From the NCBI GenBank assembly GCA_027924585.1, contig BSBM01000007.1, positions 13,669,501 through 13,733,500 of the forward strand: a DNA stretch of 64,000 bases, read 5' to 3'. This document shows positions 58,965 through 64,000 of the stretch, piece by piece. This stretch comes from Larix kaempferi. Its lineage: Eukaryota > Streptophyta > Pinopsida > Pinales > Pinaceae. Every line of letters starts with the position of its first letter. Within the stretch, counting starts at the first letter, position 1. The translations under genes and the position numbers were made by a program. The notes under the pieces are model-generated. The model was given only the letters and a program-made list of their open reading frames with translations, had not been told where the DNA came from and did not search any database.

Positions 58965-59890
58965 TGTTAAAGTTAGTGCAGCTGCGAGACCCATTCTCAG
59001 AGAGGATGATACCCTAGTTAGTTAACTAGGGTTCCTGGTCAAGTTAACCAGGCAGAGTGAAGAGTAAGTCCCTAAAAGGTACCCTAGGGCCCCCAATGGG
59101 GACCAAGTAGGTTGATGCCATGGCAAAGTCCCTAGCATGTGGCTAGGGCCCCTATTTGTCTCTGGGATATTCTGGTCAGGGACTAGATAGTTTGTTGGTC
59201 ATGGAGGACCAAGCAGGTCCTGCAGGTTGAGACAGAGACCTCCTGGTTTGGGACCAGGTAGATTCTTGGTCACTAGGACCAAGTAGTTCTTGTAGTGACA
59301 TACCTGGTCAGTTAACCAGGTGGATCTTGGTCAGTGGACCAAGATGATGATGTGTGATGTCCTCCTCTCCTAGGTTTTCGAGATGGTTGAGCTAGATGGT
59401 CTTCTCAAGAGACTAGCCACCCATTGATGGAGCCACTAGCAATTGACGTAAGGAGCAGTCTGGAGGACCACATGATCACATCATCCAATGTGGGCCTTCC
59501 TTATATAGTGATGATGAACTTTCAGGTAGTGTATGGAACACTTGTACATTTGAGAGAGAGATGATTGGTTGTACCCCACCCACCTTGGTTGCTCATCCTT
59601 GGTCTTTACACCTTGTTGTGGTACCTTGTCTTGTTCACTACTTTGACTTGTGGTTAGTAAGGTCATCCACCCACCTTGAGTTGTCTTGATTTGTACCACC
59701 TTGATGTTTTATGGGTATTAAGGTTGATTGCCCACCTTTGTGGTTCACCTTTTGGTCCTAGGGTTATGGGTCATGTACCCACACTTGTTTTATGTTGTAC
59801 CATGTGTTGGTCCAAGTACCCACCTAAGACACTTTAATTATATTTTATGTTATTATAAGTTGTTTTACTTTGGTGTCTAAATTGGTATCC
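58965..59890 (+). repeat. LTR-like segment with dense hairpin array
   Basis: Starts TGTTAAAGTTAGTG, close to the copia LTR start TGTTAAAGTTACAA. 59010-59345 holds about eight hairpins: ACCCTAGTT/AACTAGGGT, CCTGGT/ACCAGG (twice), CCCTAGC/GCTAGGG, TTGGTC/GACCAA, CTTGGTC/GACCAAG (twice), ACCTGGT/ACCAGGT. TATA-like TTATATAGTG at ~59509. The end and any primer-binding site are unclear, so it may be a solo LTR. Confidence 0.5.
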
Positions 59891-61014
59891 TCCTAATCTA
59901 ATGGAACCCTAACTAAATCAAAGAATAAATTAATGATCTTTCTAGAAGATCTAATATCCTATATATTGGAATCTATGTTTCCTCATTTATCATCTGAAAA
60001 AACTCACATCTCAGCTCTGATCGTTATGCTTGACGTCAAGGGTTTTTTTCTGCTGTTTAATCCCCTGCGTTGAGGCCGCCAAACTGCTAAAGCATACCAT
60101 TCATTCCAGATCTGATTTTGTTGGTGGTTAGGGCTAATGACAAGGTTTATATGCTGTTGCCTCTTGATCTGCTAATCTGTGAGAGCCTAAATCTGATCAT
60201 GATCTGCCTAACTGTGATCTAGTTGAGATCCATTTTGCTATCGGTCTGATTGTTGAAGTTTTGCTGAGGTTCGAGATGCTGCTGAGAAGTTTGATCTGCT
60301 GTTGAGAGGACCGATCTACTGTTGTGGTGTCCAATTGGCCTGAGAAGAGGTCCGATCTGCCAGCAGAGGTCTTCTTACGGGACCTGATCTATCTCCTGTG
60401 ACCTAGTTTTCCTCAGTCGTGACCTTGGAGAAGTTCGATCTGCTCTTTTGTGGTTTGATTGAGACTCAACCTGCTGCTTTGTGGTTTACTTGAGACCCGA
60501 TATGCTGTTTGTGTTCTGCTTGGGGTTCGATCTGATTATTAAGGGATCAGATCTGCATTGTGTCTGCCTGCTGAGATGACCGTGACCCTATGTTACCTTT
60601 GAAACTCAGCCGTGACCCTATTTTGTCCTCAATCTGCTTGTTGGTTGTTTATTTGTGGAGGCCGAGAGGCCTTAGGGTCTAGTGGCATAACTGTGGAGGT
60701 CGTGAGGCATTAGGGTCGGATCTACCTTGTTGTGTACACATCTGTGGAGGCCTTAAGCTCCCTTGATCAGGTTTATATAGTTGAGACTTGTCTTTGATCA
60801 GATCTATATTATTGAGACTTGATTTTTTGATTTAATTTATGTGCTAAGGCCTAATTAGAGTCTGATCTATGAGTTGATGTTTAATTGTGATATGATCCCT
60901 TGTGTTACTTGCTTGAGGCCTTATTTTTGCTTAGGGTTCAGACATATTATGCTGAATCTTGTATTGTGTTTTGACTGTCATTGACCATCCCTGTTTGACT
61001 ATACTACAGCCCTC

Positions 61015-61018
<4 letters not shown>
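59891..61018. other. Degenerate repeat region
   Basis: 60130-60960 is rich in GATCTG(C/A) and TGCTGTT words (for example GATCTGCTGTTGAGAGGACC) without a fixed period. No gene. Confidence 0.4.

Positions 61019-61057
<39 letters not shown>
61019..61057. repeat. (CT)19 microsatellite
   Basis: 39 bases of uninterrupted CT followed by AGG. Confidence 0.95.
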
Positions 61058-61059
<2 letters not shown>

Positions 61060-62073
61060 GTTTGTACTTACCCTCTGTTATCGGATGAACTAGCAGAGCT
61101 AGTGTCCGATGAACAAATGCACGGAAAATGTGACCACTGTCACCTTAGTCACACTTCCAACTGCTTCGGAGAGTCGTAATCTCCAAGGGGAGAGCCCTTT
61201 GATAGTCTGCAAACACTAAGGACAAAAGAAGCTATGTCTTCTAGAAGACCAAATTAGAGACCAGTGCCTTCGATCAATGTAATCCTATGAATGAAGAAGA
61301 CATACTATTTATAGAGAGTGTTTGTAGATACTCAATAAGATGTAGCAATTTTCAATGTAGTAATGTAAGTGTTCAACCCAATGATCTAATGACTAGCAAT
61401 AGGAACAATCAATAGTAAAAGAGGTCATTCATCAATTACAAGCATGAACAATGTAAAGTAGATCACCCAATAATAAACGAATATAATCATCAATCATATA
61501 TGAGGAATGATATAGTATAAGGTAACAATCAATACAGTATAGCAGTAGTATGTAAGAGCATGCAATGTGTGTTTCAAATGTGTTCAAATAACCAATGAAA
61601 ATTCAACACTCAACTACCTTTTATGATAGCCAAATAAGAGTGAGTTTAAGACTGTATAAGAGTGTGTTAACAGTAGTATGACAGTCACTTCAGTACCAAT
61701 TTGCAACAGCAGCAAGATAATTCAAGTAATAATGTGGATGAACAATATTAATTCCAAATTCCAAGCACTTCATTCATGCATTAAACACAAACTTTCAGAT
61801 TGTAATTAAGGTAAATTCAGACCTCTGTTATCATTAGTATGGCAGCCTTTTAACACAGTAGCAAAGTGTGATCAATTGCTTACCCTTTTTGTTGTCTTAT
61901 GTAGGTGGAATGTAGGAGGAAGAGGACTGTCCAAGTGTTGACAGTCTGCCACTTTTAGCAGACCCTAACAGCAGTATAGAGATAACAGTGTAAGGCTGTT
62001 ACAGCCTTGGGAAAGGCCCAAAAACAAGGACTGAGCCTTAGATGAGGATCTTGGGAACTAGGGCGAGGGTTTT
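61058..62073. other. No gene recognised
   Basis: AT-rich; no coding frame or repeat of note. Confidence 0.5.
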
Positions 62074-62178
62074 GAAGAAGAGAAAGGAGGGAAAGAGAGG
62101 AGAAGGGAGGAGGAAGAAGGAAAGGAGAAAGGAAAGGAGAAGGAGAGGAGAGAGGGAGGAAGGAGGGAGGAAGAAAGA
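62074..62178. repeat. 105-base pure purine tract
   Basis: Only A and G from 62074 to 62178 (GGA/GAA words, near mirror symmetry in parts), a candidate triplex-forming tract. It is too long and isolated to be a retrotransposon polypurine primer. Confidence 0.9.
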
Positions 62179-62600
62179 TGGAGGAAATAGGTAAGAGCCA
62201 CTAGGGTTTTTAGGAAGGGTTTTAGGTCTGATTTTTAGGTTTAGGGTTTAGTTTTAGGATTTTTTAAATTTTATATATTTTTAGGGGTTCCTAAAATTTT
62301 TCCCTAGGTTTTTTTGGGCTTTAAATGACAGGTCGAATTTGGAGGAAGGAGGGCCAAAATTTAAGGGAGGCCAAAAATTGATTTTTAAAAAAAATTTAAT
62401 GGTGTTTTAGGAATTTTTGATATTTTTAAATTTCTAGGGCTTCCTAAAATTTCGCCCTAGGGTTTTTAGCGCTAAAGAAGGCAGGGCGAAATTGTAAGAG
62501 AGGGCCGAAATTTTAGGAAGGCCAAAAAATCGAAAAAATTATTTTTTTGATTTTCTATGGTTTTTAACATAAAATTGCAGCTCTAATTCTAACCCTAATT
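62179..62600. repeat. Short imperfect repeats with telomere-like words
   Basis: TTTAGGGTTTAG near 62240 and CCTAAAATTT(C/T)(G/C)CCCTAG twice (62292, 62443). Telomere-type heptamers are too few for an interstitial telomere; this is more likely repetitive LTR sequence. Confidence 0.45.
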
Positions 62601-64000
62601 TTACCATGAAAATGTAGATTTACACATGAAAATACAAAGTTTAATCCAAAATAATAATTACAAATGTACAAACTAGGGTTTGATGTAGAGAAAGATAGAC
62701 CAACTTAGGATTTTAATAGATGTTACCCCAAACCCTAGCGTTAGAGGAAGGTGACAAGCCTTCCTCTTGGAGGTAATTCTCCTTGCTACTAGGTTAGGGC
62801 TTCTTGAAACAACCTCTAGGGTTGGTTTCAAGACCCTAAATTAGGGCAAAGTTGGAGTTCCAAGGCCAAACTTTGTAAAAACCTCCTCTTGGGAGCGTTT
62901 TTATTATGCAATGAGGATAGAACAGTAGGAAAAAGCCCTATTCAAGAGAATGTAGCCCCCCTAGGGCTATCTTTCAATCATTCAAGATGCAAAATTTACC
63001 TACCATTCATCAAATAAACCTTAAAAATGTAAAAGACTTACTTGAGCATGCGTTATTCTAACCATTCTAGCATCCACAAAGCAAAGATATCACCAACTTT
63101 CATTCAAAAGAGCAAAGAGTCATCCCTCCAAGAGGTGCGCATCACTTCATAAGGCTAAGCTTGGGTAAAAAAGTAACATAATGAATTTTGTCCCATAAGT
63201 TGTGTGTAAAAATGAAGTGAGGAGATTGTATTTATATGATCTTACACTCACTTTTTACAAAATAACCAAGCCTACATGCTTTAAAATGTCAACTTAAAAT
63301 TATAACATAAAATAATATAAAATAATCAAATCTGTGGGTAACTTGGGACATTTTCCTTAGAGTTGATCCAAAAATGACTAAAATAGCAAAAAATGAGCAA
63401 AATACTCCAAATGGAAGGCTGGAGTAGGTAGGAGGGGACGCCATACCCCATCTAACCCCAACAGTGCTGATAATCCCTCAACTCCCCCCCCCCATATCAA
63501 GCAATATGGCCTGGTACAAAGGATGACATCATCATGACAAGAAGCCCAAGGAGAGAAGGTGTTGTGATGCAGAGGGACCAGGAGGGTGTCAATGGTGACT
63601 TGGAAGAGAGACAAAAGCGTTAGTGTTGAGAGAAATGTCACCGGAATGATAAAACAGGTGGGGGGTCATGTGACCTAGTGACCCACCCCCAGGAGCCCCG
63701 GACACCAACCTCAGGGCTTCAAGCCCTTTCATGAGGTAGTCAGCAATGACACTAAGCCATAGTATTCCCATGAGAAGGACCAAAGGGTCTGGCCATAACC
63801 TCCACTCAGAAAATGCTGGAAAACACCCTCTTGGCCAAAAACTCACCCTCTCTCCCTGGGGAACATCTGAAGGTGCGTTGGTACAGGTACCACGTAACAC
63901 CCTCTAACAAGGGTCAGCTTGTTCCTAGTGTTTCACTGGCCTCTGAGAGGCACAATTTATACTGAAAGTAAATTCTATTGAGTATAAAATAGGAAGGGCC
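62601..64000. other. No gene recognised
   Basis: Two overlapping minus frames at 63378-63900 (87 and 103 codons) have no recognisable domain and no start or splice context. The rest is AT-rich noncoding sequence. Confidence 0.5.

Noticed and set aside
62235-62255. Telomere-like TTTAGGG words
   Set aside because: Only two or three degenerate heptamers; the surrounding repeats fit LTR sequence better.
63378-63900. Two overlapping minus frames of 87 and 103 codons
   Set aside because: No domain, no promoter or splice signals, and a length expected by chance in this composition.

Overview
The window is nuclear DNA of a large-genome seed plant, most likely a gymnosperm such as a conifer. That assignment is an inference. 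It rests on the plant-specific LTR-retrotransposon lineages present (Tat-type and chromovirus Ty3/gypsy, Ty1/copia, LARD- and TRIM-like elements), their deep nesting and heavy decay, and a single sparse intron-containing host gene. I found no bacterial-style operons, rRNA, tRNA or CRISPR array. About 85% of the window can be assigned to transposable elements or repeats.

Layout. 1-13388: a very large Tat-lineage Ty3/gypsy element (Tat-1), cut at its 5' side by the window start. It has gag-protease-RT-RNase H-integrase essentially in one frame (five stop codons and one frameshift), a second archaeal-type RNase H as its own ORF downstream of integrase, a long 3' region full of hairpin-forming repeats, an antisense gene with its own TATA box, putative 5'-UTR intron and plant-mobile-domain-like product, and a 3' LTR. 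13389-17540: small LTR/PBS remnants, a LINE fragment and diverged repeats. About 17.5-27.1 kb: a second, older Tat relative (Tat-2) that has lost RT, RNase H and integrase by internal deletion but still shows gag, protease, archaeal RNase H and the decayed antisense gene. 27141-53719: a coding-free LTR element with 2.6 kb LTRs (LARD-like). It is interrupted by a 2.06 kb solo LTR, by a 1.2 kb TRIM-like element that itself holds a chromovirus, and, inside its 3' LTR, by a Ty1/copia element that itself carries a 605 bp solo LTR and a LINE-type RNase H insertion. 53720-54250: an LTR-like fragment similar to the Tat-2 leader side. 55152-56177: the first two exons of a host gene coding for an acidic protein of unknown function. 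57110-57661: a small LTR with primer-binding site on the minus strand, next to a DEAD-box helicase fragment. 58965-64000: LTR-like and low-complexity sequence.

The most unusual signal is structural. Several unrelated elements carry arrays of short hairpins in which the loop is conserved while the two stem arms change together. The clearest are the 33-bp array inside the putative 5'-UTR intron of the antisense gene (9545-9860), the eight-hairpin block at 10808-11262 (loop CTC-n-AAA), the 50-54 bp array at 7621-7905 (loop TCCACG), and the U3 of the copia LTRs (loop TGTGT). The second main result is the antisense gene, conserved in frame and domain order between Tat-1 and Tat-2, which argues that it was under selection within this retrotransposon lineage.

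All alignments were done by eye; no database search or folding program was run.
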